A stretch of DNA of 64,000 nt, taken from assembly GCF_029784165.1 (NCBI RefSeq), contig NC_073695.1, positions 10,143,786 to 10,207,785 of the forward strand. Direction: 5' to 3'. The stretch's first letter is position 1. Every line of letters begins with the position of its first letter. Positions 10,949-22,470 of this stretch are shown here, in pieces. This DNA is from Wyeomyia smithii. Lineage: Eukaryota; Arthropoda; Insecta; Diptera; Culicidae. The notes below the pieces were generated by a model. That model had not been told where the DNA came from and did no database searches. It saw only the letters and a program-made list of their open reading frames with translations. The position numbers and the translations under genes were made by a program.

Positions 10949-11187
10949 CGTATTACCGTTTGAAATATTCCATTCCGACGTTACACCGTGGCATTCGTTT
11001 TTGCGAAATGTATCTCCATACATTAGGGTAAGGTTTAGTCCTGTGTCAAAAGTAGGGGCCAGATAGACAAAACCTTGACTACTGTAAGAACTTAAAGGTG
11101 GAAGTATATTCATTAGATGCAAAACCACGAAGGACATGTAGCGTAACAGAGCCATATAGTTTTACTAACACTAACAGTCTCTCTTAA

Positions 11188-11329
11188 CCCTTTAGTGCCC
11201 AGTGTCGCCTTTAGACGGGCTTCAGTCAAACCTCTAAAAAGCTTCAATTAATACAAAAAAAAAATATTTATGAAGATTCATAGTGATTTTACCGAAGTTC
11301 GCCTAATAATTAATTTGGGCACTAGAGGG
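11188..11329 (+). mobile_element. piggyBac-like MITE, copy 2 (142 bp)
   Basis: Starts CCCTTTAGTGCCCAGTG, ends TTGGGCACTAGAGGG. Target copies are TTAA (11,184-11,187) and TTCA (11,330-11,333). Same interior as copy 1 plus an AT-rich centre. Confidence 0.8.
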
Positions 11330-11539
11330 TTCAATTGGGTTAGAACATACGACGACTGGCCTTTAAAATCAGCATCGTACCTCCAGACTTGAAGACAGGA
11401 TTCTCCAGACGGAACAGGATTCTCTAAAAAAAGTAAGTGAAAAATTAACGACTGTACTATGTACTATGTTTTTTGCCGAGAATAGAATTACAAAACAAAA
11501 ATATTCATATTTTCAATCGACAGCCCGAAACTGGCAATT

Positions 11540-11552
11540 AATAGCCAGAAAT
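11540..11552 (+). repeat. Target-site duplication of the Jockey LINE (5')
   Basis: AATAGCCAGAAAT here and again right after the poly(A) tail (15,099-15,111) define the insertion limits of the LINE. Confidence 0.85.
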
Positions 11553-11753
11553 CAGTGCGTCTTGAACTGTCCTACAGATCAGACGTTTTTTCCGTTGCTT
11601 GTGGACTGGTCTTTGACTGCCTATAGCTTCAAAGTTTGTGTTTTGTCAGTGTGTCTTTTAAAGACTACCTGAAAGTTATTTCCCATCAGTCTTTCTCAAG
11701 ACTACCTACTTTTAAATTTAACATTTGTTTTAACTTTTTTCGTATCACCTGAA

Positions 11754-12283
11754 ATGGCTGGACGGAAAAAGAAACCTCGCATCGCTGCGGGGAGGAAAAG
11801 AGAGGCATCTCTTTCTGACACATCGAGTGTCTGTAGTGACAATCCTTTTGATATTTTGCCTGAGCAAGAAGCTGGTGAAATGGAAGTTACCAATAATGAA
11901 ACTATACAAAATATAAAATCTTTAAAAAAGGAGAAAGTTCCACCTATTGTGGTAACTATTTCTTCTGAATTGAATATATTCTAAAAGGAACTTTCAACGT
12001 TTGTTTCTGACGTCAAAGTTACCTATCAAATTGGCCGTAGAGGTGAATGCCGCTTATTAGCCGACTCAGTAAAGGGTCGTGATCGTCTTGTCCAGTATTT
12101 AACTGACAAGATGTACAAATTTTTTACATGACACCAAGAACGCCAAGCCGTTCAAGGTTGTCTTGAAAGGTCTCACCAACGATCAAACCGTTGATGAGAT
12201 CAAACTTACTTTAACAGAATTACTTGGCATAGCCCCTACCCAAGTAATTCTAATGAAACAAAAATCAGTAACACACAGTAAAT
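11754..12283 (+). pseudogene. LINE ORF1 (Gag-like nucleic-acid-binding protein), broken
   Basis: Opens MAGRKKKPRI with a basic N-terminus, followed by an acidic low-complexity segment, and stops after 76 codons. Beyond the stop, similarity continues in other frames. At about 12,140-12,280 an FKVVLKGLTND segment resembles the pre-C2HC domain of Jockey Gag proteins, ending at VILMKQK. The CCHC zinc knuckles that should follow are absent because the sequence jumps into the ORF2 endonuclease. ORF1 proteins of this clade bind the element's RNA and form the ribonucleoprotein; this copy cannot. Confidence 0.75.
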
Positions 12284-12286
12284 AAT

Positions 12287-13320
12287 GTGCATATTGCAAT
12301 TATTACTGAAACATTTTTGAAAACTAACATTAAATTAAAATATGATCCCAATTACGTGGTTCATAGATATGATAGGATTCAGGGTTCCGGCGGTGGAGTT
12401 GCAATTGTTATTCATCGCCGAATCAAACATCGTGCTCTTCCCCATCTTGAGACGAAAGTTATTGAAACTTTGGGAATTGAAGTTCAAACTGAACTTGGGA
12501 TTTTATTTATTGCCGCAGCATATTTACCATTTCAATGCACACGCGAGCACAAAAATTATTTTAAAGGTGATTTACAAAAACTCACCAGAAATCGTTCGAA
12601 ATTTTTCATAATCGGCGATTTTAACGCTAAACATCGTTCATGGAATAATTCTCAAAGTAATTCCAATGGCAAAATTTTATTCAATGATTGTTCTTTAGGA
12701 TACTATTCTATTTTGTCTCCGAATAGTCCTACATGCTTTTCTTCTGTAAGAAACCCTTAAACAATTGATTTGGTGCTAACAGATCAAAGTCATGTATGTA
12801 GTGATTTGATCACACATGCTGACTTTGATTCTGACCATCTTCCAATAACTTTTTCTTTATCACATGAATCAGTTTTAAACCCTATGAGCTCTGTTTTTAA
12901 TTATAACAAGGCTAATTGGGAAAGATACAAAACTCATATTGAGAGAAATTTCAATAATGAGCTTGATTTGCAAAACGAAGTGAATATTGATTCCGCTTTG
13001 GAAGCATTAAAATGTGCAATTGTTGATGCCAGGAATTATTCTGTTCCAAAGGCTCAAGTGAAATTTGATTCATCAATAATTGACGAAAATCTTCAACTTC
13101 TAATTCGTTTGAAATATGTCCGCAGACGTCAATATCAACGTTCTCGTGACCCTGTTTTTAAAACTATTTATAAAGATTTACAGAAAGAGATTAAACATAG
13201 ATTTACTCTTCTGAGAAATCAAAATTTTGAGACTAAAGTTGAAAAATTGAAACCATATTCAAAACCATTTTGGAAGCTGTCGAAGATTCTTAAGAAACCT
13301 TCAAAGCCTATTCCAGTTTA
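12287..13320 (+). pseudogene. LINE ORF2, apurinic-like endonuclease domain, N-truncated
   Basis: Two blocks (12,287-12,757 and 12,770-13,318) in adjacent reading frames. ITETFLK carries the catalytic glutamate region, GSGGGVAIVI follows, then GDFNAKHRSW and SDHLPITF, which hold the catalytic Asp/Asn and Asp-His residues. The first ~30 residues of the domain, including the early Asn motif, are missing. In the family this domain nicks target DNA for target-primed reverse transcription. A stop at 12,758-12,760 separates the blocks, and a second stop at 13,319-13,321 closes the endonuclease-RT linker. Confidence 0.85.
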
Positions 13321-13404
13321 AAAGATGGTGAACGTTTTCTTGTATCCAATGAACAAAAGGCTCAAAGACTTGCTCAGCAGTTTGAGAGTGTTCATAACTC
13401 AAAT

Positions 13405-14854
13405 TTGAATTTTGTGAGTCCAATTGAAAATGAAGTCACACGTCAATTTGATTTAATTTCTTCCCAGAATTTTTTACCTGCAGAAATAATTGAAACTAAC
13501 TTGAATGAGATTAAATCAATTATTAAAAATTTCAAAAATATGAAAGCACCTGGTGACGATGGAATCTTTAATATACTAATCAAACATCTCCCTGAGAGCA
13601 CAATGGAATTTTTAGTGAAAATTTTCAATTGCTGCTTCAAAATTGCATATTTTCCCAAATTATGGAAAAATGCAAAAATTACTCCCATTTTAAAACCGGA
13701 TAAGAACCCAGCTGAAGTTTCAAGTTATCGACCAATCAGTTTGCTTTCTTCAATAAGTAAACTGTTTGAGAGAATTATTCTTAACAGAATGATGTCACAC
13801 ATCAACGAAAATTCAATTTTTGCAAATGAACAGTTTGGACTTCGCCATGGGCATTCCACAACTCATCAATTGCTCAGAGTTACTAATATGATACGAGCTA
13901 ACAAATCTGAAGGTTATTCCAGGAGAGCAGCTCCATCTTTTAGATATAGAAAAAGCATTCGACAGTGTTTGGCATAAAGGTTTGATTGCGAAATTGCAAA
14001 CTTTTAATTTTCCAATTTTCCTAATCAAAATTTTAAAAAATTATCTTACTGACCGAACTCTGCAGGTTGTCTATCAGAATTCCAAATCTGATAGATTTCC
14101 TGTCAGAGCAGGTGTACCTCAAGGTTCAGTCTTGGGTCCAGTCCTGTACAACATATTCGCTTCAGATCTTCCTGATTTGCCTCCAGGATGCACAAAGTCA
14201 TTGTTCTGCGATGACACAAGCATTTCCGTAAAAGGAAAAAGCCTTCGTGTCATATGCAGTCGATTGCAGAAAAGTTTAGATATTTATTTTTCCTACTTGT
14301 AAAAGTTGAAAATCTCTCCCAATGCTTCTAAAACTCAAATGATAATTTTTCCTCATAAGCCTAGGGCTTCTTTCCTCAAGCCAAACAATAATCACGTTGT
14401 CAAGATGAATGGGGTTATTTTAAGTTGGTCCGACAAGGTTAAGTACTTGGGACTAATTTATGATAAAAAACTTATTTTCAAATAGCACATTGAGAGTATA
14501 CAAGCCAAGTGCATCAAATATACGAGATGTTTATATCCTCTTATTAACAGGAATTCTAAACTTTGTTTAAAGAACAAACTTTTGATTTACAAACAAATTT
14601 TTAGACCAGCAATGCTTTATGCTGTACCGATCTGGTCAAGTTGCTGTTCAACAAGGAAGAAAACGCTCCAAAGGATTCAGAATAAAATTCTGAAAATGAT
14701 TTTGAAGCGTCCTCTTTGGTTTGGTACACTCGAATTACATAGACTTACTGGTGTTGAACCATTAGAAGCTATGTCAAATAAAATTATTAACAATTTTCGA
14801 CAAAAATCGTTGCAATCCTCAATTGCTACGATAAGCTCTCTTTATAGCCAATAA
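13405..14854 (+). pseudogene. LINE ORF2, reverse transcriptase domain, frameshifted
   Basis: RT motifs occur in order. MKAPGDDGI is the fingers motif, followed by SSYRPISLLSSISKLFE and FGLRHGHSTTHQL. A frameshift near 13,920 precedes an out-of-frame FDSVWHKGL block, then GVPQGSVLGPVLYNIF and the palm box FCDDTS at 14,204-14,221. The palm box has Cys where the family usually has Ala, and both aspartates remain. The C-terminal region (14,582-14,854) includes AVPIWSSCC and IQNKILKMIL, typical of Jockey ORF2 tails. A stop at 14,300 and one near 14,484 interrupt the thumb. Not functional. Confidence 0.9.
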
Positions 14855-15075
14855 GTTAGCAATTAAGTTAGTTGTAAGTTTACTTCCTCTTTTCTGACAA
14901 GTAGGTTTAAATCTCTACGAATGATAAGTCCTAATTGCGAAAGCAAACAAATCCTAACAATTAAAATTACAAATTTCTAACAGTGTTGAGAAGTCACCAT
15001 TTGTGATTGGACACACATACTCATTATTTACTAATATTTATCATAAATACTTAAGCTACTTACAAATCCCCCCTT

Positions 15076-15100
15076 AAAAAAAAAAAAAAAAAAAAAAAAA
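15076..15100 (+). repeat. Poly(A) tail of the LINE
   Basis: Uninterrupted A-run, followed directly by the 3' copy of the target duplication. Confidence 0.9.
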
Positions 15101-15298
15101 TAGCCAGAAATTATTTCCATGGGATAGAGAAGTGAAGTTTCGAGAAGCAAAAAAAAAAGATTAGACATTGATTGATTTCACTTTACTCGGACATGTCACA
15201 AACATGCCGGAAAGGACAGAAATGGTAACAAAAATCCCGGAAGACAAAGAAAAGGTGAAATATCAAAATAAAAACTAGAAACAAACAAATAAAATATT

Positions 15299-15340
15299 CC
15301 GGATAATCGAGTCTCCGAATAATCGAGTCCGACTTGTATT
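15299..15340 (-). repeat. Solo pogo/Tigger-like terminus
   Basis: On the minus strand it reads TACAAGTCGGACTCGATTAT and repeats CTCGATTATCCGG, the style of TA-targeting pogo-type inverted ends. A weaker echo (AATCGAGTCTG) lies near 10,735. No partner terminus found. Confidence 0.35.
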
Positions 15341-15639
15341 TTGAAAATATTTCAAAACAAAGCTTGATGGCAGCACAATTCTGTAATTCGGGAAACAAAG
15401 CTTCGCTTCCAAATCAATAAATTATTAAAACATTCATAGTCTATTGGAGAACCTAGTAGTACAGGTAGTTTTCGGAATTTATTTCCTCTATACTAATTAA
15501 AAGAGCCGTTGATTCGCAAAACACCCTGATGAACGCAATGCAAATATACTCAACTTAAACGAGGCTCGCCAGTCGAGGCTCGGCTTCCAAACTCGCTTTG
15601 ATAGACTCATATTAAAACAGATTTTCTACCTCCTCCGCA

Positions 15640-16984
15640 AACACTCGGAGACATTTGGCGTATTGTTCCACAATCATCGATTGCAACAACCAGCATGCAT
15701 TTTCTTCTCCCTCTCCCACCAACTCTCTCGCTCCACCCTGGTTCGAACGAAATTTCCATCCAACCCGCTGTCATACATTGCGATACATCGCACTAGAATG
15801 CACACAGCGCCCGTACAATGTCGCGTAGTCGCACACGTCCTGCTTGCGCTGTACGTACAACACCCCATCAACACACCTTGCTCGGCCGGCGGTCGTCGTC
15901 TGCTGCTCAGGTGTAGGTGTTATCCTGTCGCTCCCGGCATGTTTTCGCCTGACGCGCATTTTACACGCACGCGATGCGAACGCCGTCAAATCTTTCTCTC
16001 TCTCTCTCACAGCACTTTGCTGTGGTGAATTCGAACAGTTTTTCCTCCCTGGCTGCCACCCACCACCTGCAGGACAAGAGTATTAGTGTTATACGCTTTT
16101 ACTCGCGCTCGCTCGTTCGCTCTCTCCCTGTGGTGGCATTCGGTTCCGAGGATGCGGGACTGCCAGCCGGTGCAAGGACTACTGCGCAGTGAGCGGAGCG
16201 TGCGGAAATCGATGGGTGCTGCCTGGCTGGGGGATTGGGTGGAAAAGATACACCCGGAATGTCCGCGCGGTGGTGGTGAAAACTGTCACACCCGGTGAAT
16301 GCATCCTGACGCCTTTCGTGCCGAAGCAGGTGGTGATTTGTTCCTCGGGTTCGTCTCTCTTCCGCTCTGTTTTTTTCTTGCTCTTCGTCGCTCTCGCCGA
16401 AAGAGGGGAAATTCTGCGTACGTGCGTGCAGCAGTGTGCGTGGTTTGTTATTTTTCGAGTACTTCGCTGCTATTGCTGCTGCTGCTCCTGCTGGTGGTTG
16501 CGTTTCTGCTGCTGTTGCTATTTTTCCGCCTTTCAAATGGGATTGTGTTTTATGCATGACTGACGACGGGGGTGTTTTTTTTATTCTAGTTACTGCGGAT
16601 AAGCCTTGACAAATTTTGGAACCTCATATTGGGTGATTTAGGAATAAATTTTTGATACAAATCAATTTTCACACCATTGGATAATATCGTAAGCTTATGG
16701 ATCCATCGGAATCTAACAAATTGTAATATTCAAAAGTAAGGCTTTCCACCCACTATCGAGTGGAAGCAGGAAGGACCGTCTGTTGCTGTCCTTCTCGCAA
16801 TCGGAAGCGTGGTGAATTTGGCATTCGGCTGCCGGGTGGCAAGCCCGAAGTGGCCGTTCGGTGTTCGAAAGTCAGTTTCGAATTTCGAATCACGGCAGCC
16901 GACGGCACCAACACCAGCGCAGCGGGCAGGACTCGTACCAAGTCCCCCACTTTGTTGCATTTATATTGTGATGGGCTCAGCCCG
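15640..16984 (+). promoter_or_regulatory. GC-richer single-copy upstream region with GAGA motifs
   Basis: Composition shifts sharply from the AT-rich flanks. Contains a CT/GA run (15,995-16,008), CTCGCTCGTTCGCTCTC at 16,104-16,120, and CTG-rich tracts (16,470-16,520). GA/CT runs bind GAGA-type factors at insect promoters. The open frames on both strands here (16,099-16,557 minus; 16,189-16,563 plus) overlap and look like low-complexity by-products. Promoter role is inferred from composition and from the UTR-like exon downstream. Confidence 0.4.
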
Positions 16985-19146
16985 GATCAGTTAGTATTCA
17001 TCGTATCCTCATTCGCTGTTTAGCGCTAGTCGAGTTTGCATCGATCTTACCGTCCTGTTGTTTGTTGTTTTTTCTCATCCAACACTTGGGAGGAGAGAGA
17101 GAGATAGAATTGTGTCTGCACAAAGTACTTAGACCGTAGACCGTAAAGGTATAAGTCTTCGGAGTAAAGTAACACAGTAACACACTGTCAACGTAGCTCG
17201 ACACACAGTTTGTAGTCTTCGTCGAAGTAGCGGTCTATCTCTCCAAGGAAGCAACCTCCAACTTCGTAGACGGAGACAACCCGTAAAAAAAAGGATCGAA
17301 CGCGCGAGTAGTCTCAGCACATGCAGCAAGTTAGAGTTCACTTTTTCTTCGGTAGCAACAGCGAAACGTAAAGTTCAGTGTTGTAGATTACGTCGTAATT
17401 CGTAGATATCTCGAGTATCCGGAACGTCGACTGCAACTCCTGGAACGTCTCATATTCTTCAATTCTAAAACCTCCGAGGGAGAAAACAAAATTCGCAACG
17501 ACAGTAACATTTATCCAACTTAGCTAAGCAAAAAAAGAAAAACCGGAAACTCAGCAACTTTCCGCGTTAAACCATTGGTCAACGACGAGTGCTTTTATCC
17601 TGTGACGACAGTAGCTCAGAATTCGTACAACGGAGGAATCACAGTTAGATAGCCCATGTTAGTTGTTTTAGCAAAATACGAAAAAAGTGTGATTTTTTGT
17701 GTGTACTAAGGTCGCAGAGAAAGTGTGAAGAAAGTGCAAAAAACGGTGTCCAAAGCAGAATAAAACATAGAAAAAAAAACATACACAGAGTTTTCCACCC
17801 AATCAGCAAGCAAAAAACGGTCGATGTTGCACGCGTAATTATCAACAACGAACGACAGCAGAGAAGCAAATAATTAAAAACACACACAGGCAGTAGTGTT
17901 TCATCGTCGACAAACAGAAACAAGGGAACTTCAACAGTGTCACCCCGTTTTTTCACCGCCACCAACCAACCAACCAACCAGAAACAGGTCGGTCCCGACA
18001 AAGCAAAGCAAACCGAGCCGAACGCGACAGAAAATCAATTCCAGTTTGTTTTTCCGGCACCGAGTCACACACCACCCAGACCGGGAGTGTCACAGAGCAA
18101 TCAGCAGAACCCCGAAACGCGGATGAGGGCTAGGCCGAGAAGGGAGGCAAATTGAAAATTTCCAACAGCGAAGCGCTCAATTTGCATCTGATTTAGCGAT
18201 ATTTTTCGATTTTCCACATTTCCTCGTCTGCCAGTTGTCGGTCAGACAGTCGTTTGTTTTTCCGTACAACCGTGTTTTGTGAAACCAGAAGGGCATTAGA
18301 TCCTTCCGCCAGAGGGAGGTGCAACTTCCTGCAGAGCGTGTGGCGGAATTTCGGGCTCAGATACTCCTCAGTCCTCAGTGCCCTGTGGCAAATCTACCGA
18401 GAGACACTCACACAGACTTACACAAACACATACGCATGCCGCGTTCACAATCGGAAAGACAGACAGTCGTATAGAGGTTTACTGCCGAACCGGGGGCTAA
18501 AGAGGAAAAATCGAAACTTTTTGGCCGAAGATTGCCTTGAAAAGTAAGCAAAATTAAAGCAATAAAAAGGACCAACCGGGAAGGCAAACAACTTTTTCTT
18601 TCGGGTTCCAACGTAGTGCGCGACAAGGTCGTCATCGGCAGGCAAGGCAAGTGAGTGTCGAGGAAATTCTGCTGAAACCACGGCAGCAGTGAATGCGAAA
18701 AACAGGAAGTGCTTAAACGGGAAGTGGTTTATCCCACCGCCGCCGTAGCAGTCGTCGGTTTTTTTTTTTTCGAAGTCGTGTTCTTCGACGTCGTCGTCTT
18801 CGCCGCCGTTTCCGTAGTCGACGTAGTAAGTAGAAGAAAAAGCGAAAGAAAGAAAGCATCAAGAGTAACGTGACAGTGTGCGTGCAAAAAGGCGTAAATC
18901 TTGTGGTAAAATTTTTTGGCCAACAGCAACCCCGGTGTCTTGCGCCCAGTGCTAGTAGTGCAAACCAACGAAAAGTAGAAAAGTGTAGCTGGAAGAGCGG
19001 AACAAAGCAACGCGAAGTGTGGTCACCGCAGCGGTGTTAGGAAATTTCGAGCAGAAGCCTGTGCTCGCCAACGGCCTCAAAATTTTCCCGTCCACAATTA
19101 AGGAAATAACGGCGCCAGTCAACTACTTCCTGACCAAAAAAGTCAT
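16985..19146 (+). other. Candidate long 5'UTR / first exon of an unidentified gene
   Basis: Single-copy, moderately GC-rich, free of transposon hallmarks and of a convincing coding frame, in the style of long mosquito 5'UTRs. An initiator-like ATCAGTTAG occurs at 16,986 and a GAGA run at 17,093-17,105. The segment is full of short AUG frames and ends at a consensus-like donor (CATT|GTAAGTGC, 19,147). Other usable donors are at 18,544 (AAAA|GTAAGC) and 18,650 (GCAA|GTGAGTG). The strand follows from the donors and from the recursive splice site far downstream. The encoded protein lies outside the window. RNA data could change start, end and number of exons. Confidence 0.35.
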
Positions 19147-19155
19147 TGTAAGTGC
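19147..19155 (+). promoter_or_regulatory. Candidate 5' splice donor
   Basis: GTAAGTGCA has a perfect intron-side GTAAGT; the exon side (ATT) is weak. It would open an intron of at least 45 kb running to the end of the window. Confidence 0.35.
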
Positions 19156-21237
19156 AATAAGCTAGCCGGTTTTATGTTATGAATTTCCGCTTATCTCCCG
19201 GGGTGTGCGTGTATGTAAGATCTGAAGTGTGGTGGAAGGGAAGTGGGAACAACAGATGGTGTAGTTTCTGATTCTGGCAAAATTGTACATTTCAGTTGCG
19301 CCTATACAGGAGCGTGGGAAAGACAAACAGGTGGGGTCCCCAGGTTTATCGACGACGACGGTACCGAATGGTTGTAAACAAAATTAGCCTGACAGTTAAC
19401 GGTTAATAAGTTCGGTTAGACTAGGCCAGGGAGTTGACAAGTCTTTCGAGAAGTACATTTGTGACCGACAGTAATAAAATCGGTAGCATTACTCTGGTTT
19501 TGCCTTGAACAAAGTAAATTAGTTTTGACAATGGAAAGAAAAAAGCTGAGGTTCTTAAAGTATGTTTTTGAGAATGTGCTACTCTTCTTTCGAAAGTGTC
19601 ACTAATGCGTAAAATTTCACATGAGCAACAAGTTGAGGTATCCTATATTTCTTCAAGTTTATATTAAATTTTTCCAGTTTGCTTTGAAGATCATTAACGT
19701 TGGCGGATAAGCAGTTGCTATACCAATCAGAAATTTGTTCGAAAAATTCTAATTGAACAACAAATTTTTCTTATGATCAAATTTTCCTACGCATTAGGCT
19801 ACACATTGAGTGGTATTTTGTTCACAATAACAACTGGAAATTCAACCCTGGTTCAAATATTCGTTCAAGCTATAATCATATAATCAGATATACTTGGCTG
19901 ATCACTTTTTTTGTTGAGACATAAAAAACGCAATTTGGAGCGAAGAAAAAAAAATTTGTGATTTTCAAAGTGATTTGCACAGTGAAATGTCGGTAACCAA
20001 AAATAGTGCCTTAGTGCTTATTTTGATCGAGCTCACAATTCACAAAAAATTTTGAACTTTGCTCCAATAAACAGTCGCAAAAGAGAAAGAATCGAAGTAT
20101 CGCTTGAAAAAAAAGTAATATTTGATTGAATTACTCTGCTCGAAATCCATTGAAAATTGATTATTTTTCTAGCGAATGGCCTCAATGCGTGCGTTAGTAT
20201 CTTTAAATATTTTTAAAAGGTGTTTAGAAAGCGTTTTTCGCTGTTAAAATGTGTCGACAAAACCAAAGTGATGTGGAAAAATGAACTCAATTTATTTTAT
20301 ATTTTATTTTAGACGATCATTTCAACTTAAATTGTCGAATTTTGTTTATATAGAATGTCATTGAACAAAGTTTCTTCACTCAATTCAGCAAAAGTAAATT
20401 GCTTTGGTACGTAATATTCAGTTTTTTTATTATTAAATTTTGTCTTATTTTGCCGACACTAAGGAAATATAAAAAAACGTTCCAAACCTTCGCTGGATAA
20501 TCTTATTTCAATAAATGTGGAAAAAATAAGAGCAATGTTTCAATTACAGTATAGTATAATCATTTTTGATTTTCTTCATGTTAAATTTAGGCAAAGATAT
20601 TGGGTTGATTCGGTACACATGTTTAATGTAGGTACTCATCTTGAACCTAATTATTTTTTACTGACAAGCAGTTTGTGTTTAAAAATGGAATACAATCAAT
20701 GCATATAATCAATGCATCAAGCAATAAATGAGAATGATATCAAAAATTTTTATTCTTCAATCTTTAACCGAAAAACGGTACAAACAATTTGCAGCGAAAA
20801 TGATAACGATTGTATGCCAACCAAAGTGTTTTACAATGGTAACTTACAAGATACCAAAAGCAAATATTCGAGTATTCATTCTTATTTGGCCCTATTCATT
20901 CGGGTTTCGCAATAATTCCAGAGATTTCCTCTCAGTTACGCTGGCCAAATGGGAAATAATTTTCGCTGGAGCCTATAGATATGCATTTTTTTTTATCGAA
21001 ATCAGAAGGTTTAGCTTTTTAAATTTTTCTTGAGAAAAACTTTGGCAAGATTCACTAAAGTTGTTCAAGTTTGTTGTCGAGTTCAAGTTCAGTTGCAATT
21101 TTTTTTGTGAATTTTTTTTTTCATAAAACCGATGATAGTATTATTTATATCAACTCCATTGAGTTTTATCTATTTTTTACTCAAGTTAGTGTACAACAAG
21201 AAATTACTTTTTGCATTGAAATTCAAAGTTTTACACC
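19156..21237. other. AT-rich non-coding (putative intronic) stretch
   Basis: No transposon ends or genes recognised. The short frames at 20,517-21,033 are in AT-rich DNA and have no domain. Confidence 0.4.
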
Positions 21238-21239
21238 TA

Positions 21240-21537
21240 CACAGTACCAAAAAATGAAATTCACAACTAATGCAAATGAATGCACATGACGGTTTCTAAC
21301 ACATAAAGTGAAAAACATATAGAATTTCACACCGGTTATAATGCACAATACAGAATCGTTTTAAACCATGTAAATTTGTAAAGTTGATATAAACTTAAAG
21401 CTTTGAATATAAATATGAATGCAAATTCACAATATATTCATTTACATTGCATATGAATATAATGCCACACGGAATATTACATGATTTCCAATGCTCCATT
21501 TATGTGCATTTAAAGTAATGTAATTTTTTTTTCTGTG
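21240..21537 (+). mobile_element. Putative TIR element (CACAG ends, TA flanks)
   Basis: Left end CACAGTACCAAAAAATGAAA and right end (reverse complement) CACAGAAAAAAAAATTACAT share a moderate inverted repeat continuing to AATGCACAT. TA lies on both sides (21,238-21,239; 21,538-21,539). Resembles common insect MITEs. Confidence 0.5.
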
Positions 21538-21602
21538 TACGGAATATTCAAAAAACATACAAATTAAACGTTCTTTTATTATCATTAAAAAAATCTTACA
21601 GT

Positions 21603-21660
21603 AAGTCTGTCTATAATAAGTTGAAGGTCAAATTCCGATTGCGGAATGTAGCACAACCAA
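21603..21660 (+). repeat. SINE 3' tail fragment
   Basis: AAGTCTGTCTATAATAAG, then AAGGTCAAATTCCGATTG and CGGAATGTAGCAC, match the tail of the complete SINE at 31,234-31,455. The tRNA head is missing. Confidence 0.7.
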
Positions 21661-22026
21661 AAAGAAAAAAAATCGGGTTTTTTGTTGCCACTCAGACGCC
21701 TCTAAACAGATTACACGATTTCAGGTATATATTTTGTTACCAAACCTAAGAATAATACTGCTGATAAATTGATAAACTCATTTAACCGATGATTTACTGA
21801 ACAGTTATCAGTCAAACAGCCATCACTTCGAAATGTTCAGTCTACTCAGTCGACTGATAATTTAACCACAATTATTTGGAAATGTTCAATTGTTCGAGAC
21901 CGGTGTTTTAGTGAAATTTTGAGTTAGAAATGTTGACGAGATCGTTACCGGATTATGTTTGTAATTTTTTTTTTTTTTTGTTCGTAAGTTAAAACCTGAC
22001 AACTTCTGGTTTCTTAATAACAGACC

Positions 22027-22215
22027 AAAATGGCCATATACCACCCAATATGGGAATTTCCGGAATCAAAATGATACCCAGAGGCCAGAAATTAAGCCTT
22101 TTTGAAATCCAAGATGACGACTTCTGCTCTCTGGAAAACATCCCAAAATTATCGAATACCACTAAATATGGATATTTCCTTAAACGGGATGATGAACAGA
22201 AGCCTACAATTGACT
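22027..22215 (+). repeat. Fragment of the Helitron ~120-bp internal repeat
   Basis: Contains ATACCACCCAATATGGGAAT, TTTCCGGAATCA, CAGAGGCCAGAAATT and TTTGAAATCCAAGATG. These are the same words as the arrays at 41.3-43.0 and 52.1-53.4 kb. About one and a half units, without Helitron ends. Confidence 0.75.
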
Positions 22216-22470
22216 CCAGAGAATACCGTGTTAATCTCCGACCACGAATTCAGTTTAGCGGGGATGAAATCGAGCTGGTTGGCAAGTGTGTGCACCTAGG
22301 CTAACTGGTGATTACCGAGAACGACATTAGCAGAGAAATTCGTCGAGGTCCTATGGCGGAAAATCGTGCCTTTTTTGGATTCGATGTCGCACTGCTCGAA
22401 TAAAACTCGTCACGAAACGAAGTTGACCATCTACAAAACTTTGATCATACTGTAGCCCTCTAAGGCCACA
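22205..22470 (+). pseudogene. LINE C-terminal fragment (RTE/I-like reverse transcriptase tail)
   Basis: A short frame contains DEIELVGKCVHLG and, past a stop, ITENDISREIRRG. These resemble the post-RT segment (VGEFVYLG, NDTSKEIRRR) found in many insect LINEs. It continues with an IYKTLI-like region in another frame. Fragmentary and joined directly to the Helitron repeat fragment. Confidence 0.6.

Larger units (their letters stand above)
11553..15098 (+). mobile_element. Jockey-type LINE, near full length, inactive
   Basis: About 3.5 kb with short 5'UTR, ORF1 and ORF2 remnants, a 3'UTR ending in poly(A) (15,076-15,100), and a 13-bp target duplication. The intact 5' start and TSD imply a complete insertion. 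The ORF1 C-terminus (zinc knuckles) and the ORF2 N-terminus are missing, and several stops and frameshifts disable it. The AT content of its coding part resembles its surroundings. Juan-like or another Jockey lineage is likely; exact family not determined. Confidence 0.92.

Noticed and set aside
16099..16563. Overlapping 152- and 124-codon frames on opposite strands
   Set aside because: They cover the same low-complexity CTG/GCA-rich DNA upstream of the UTR-like exon. Neither has a domain.
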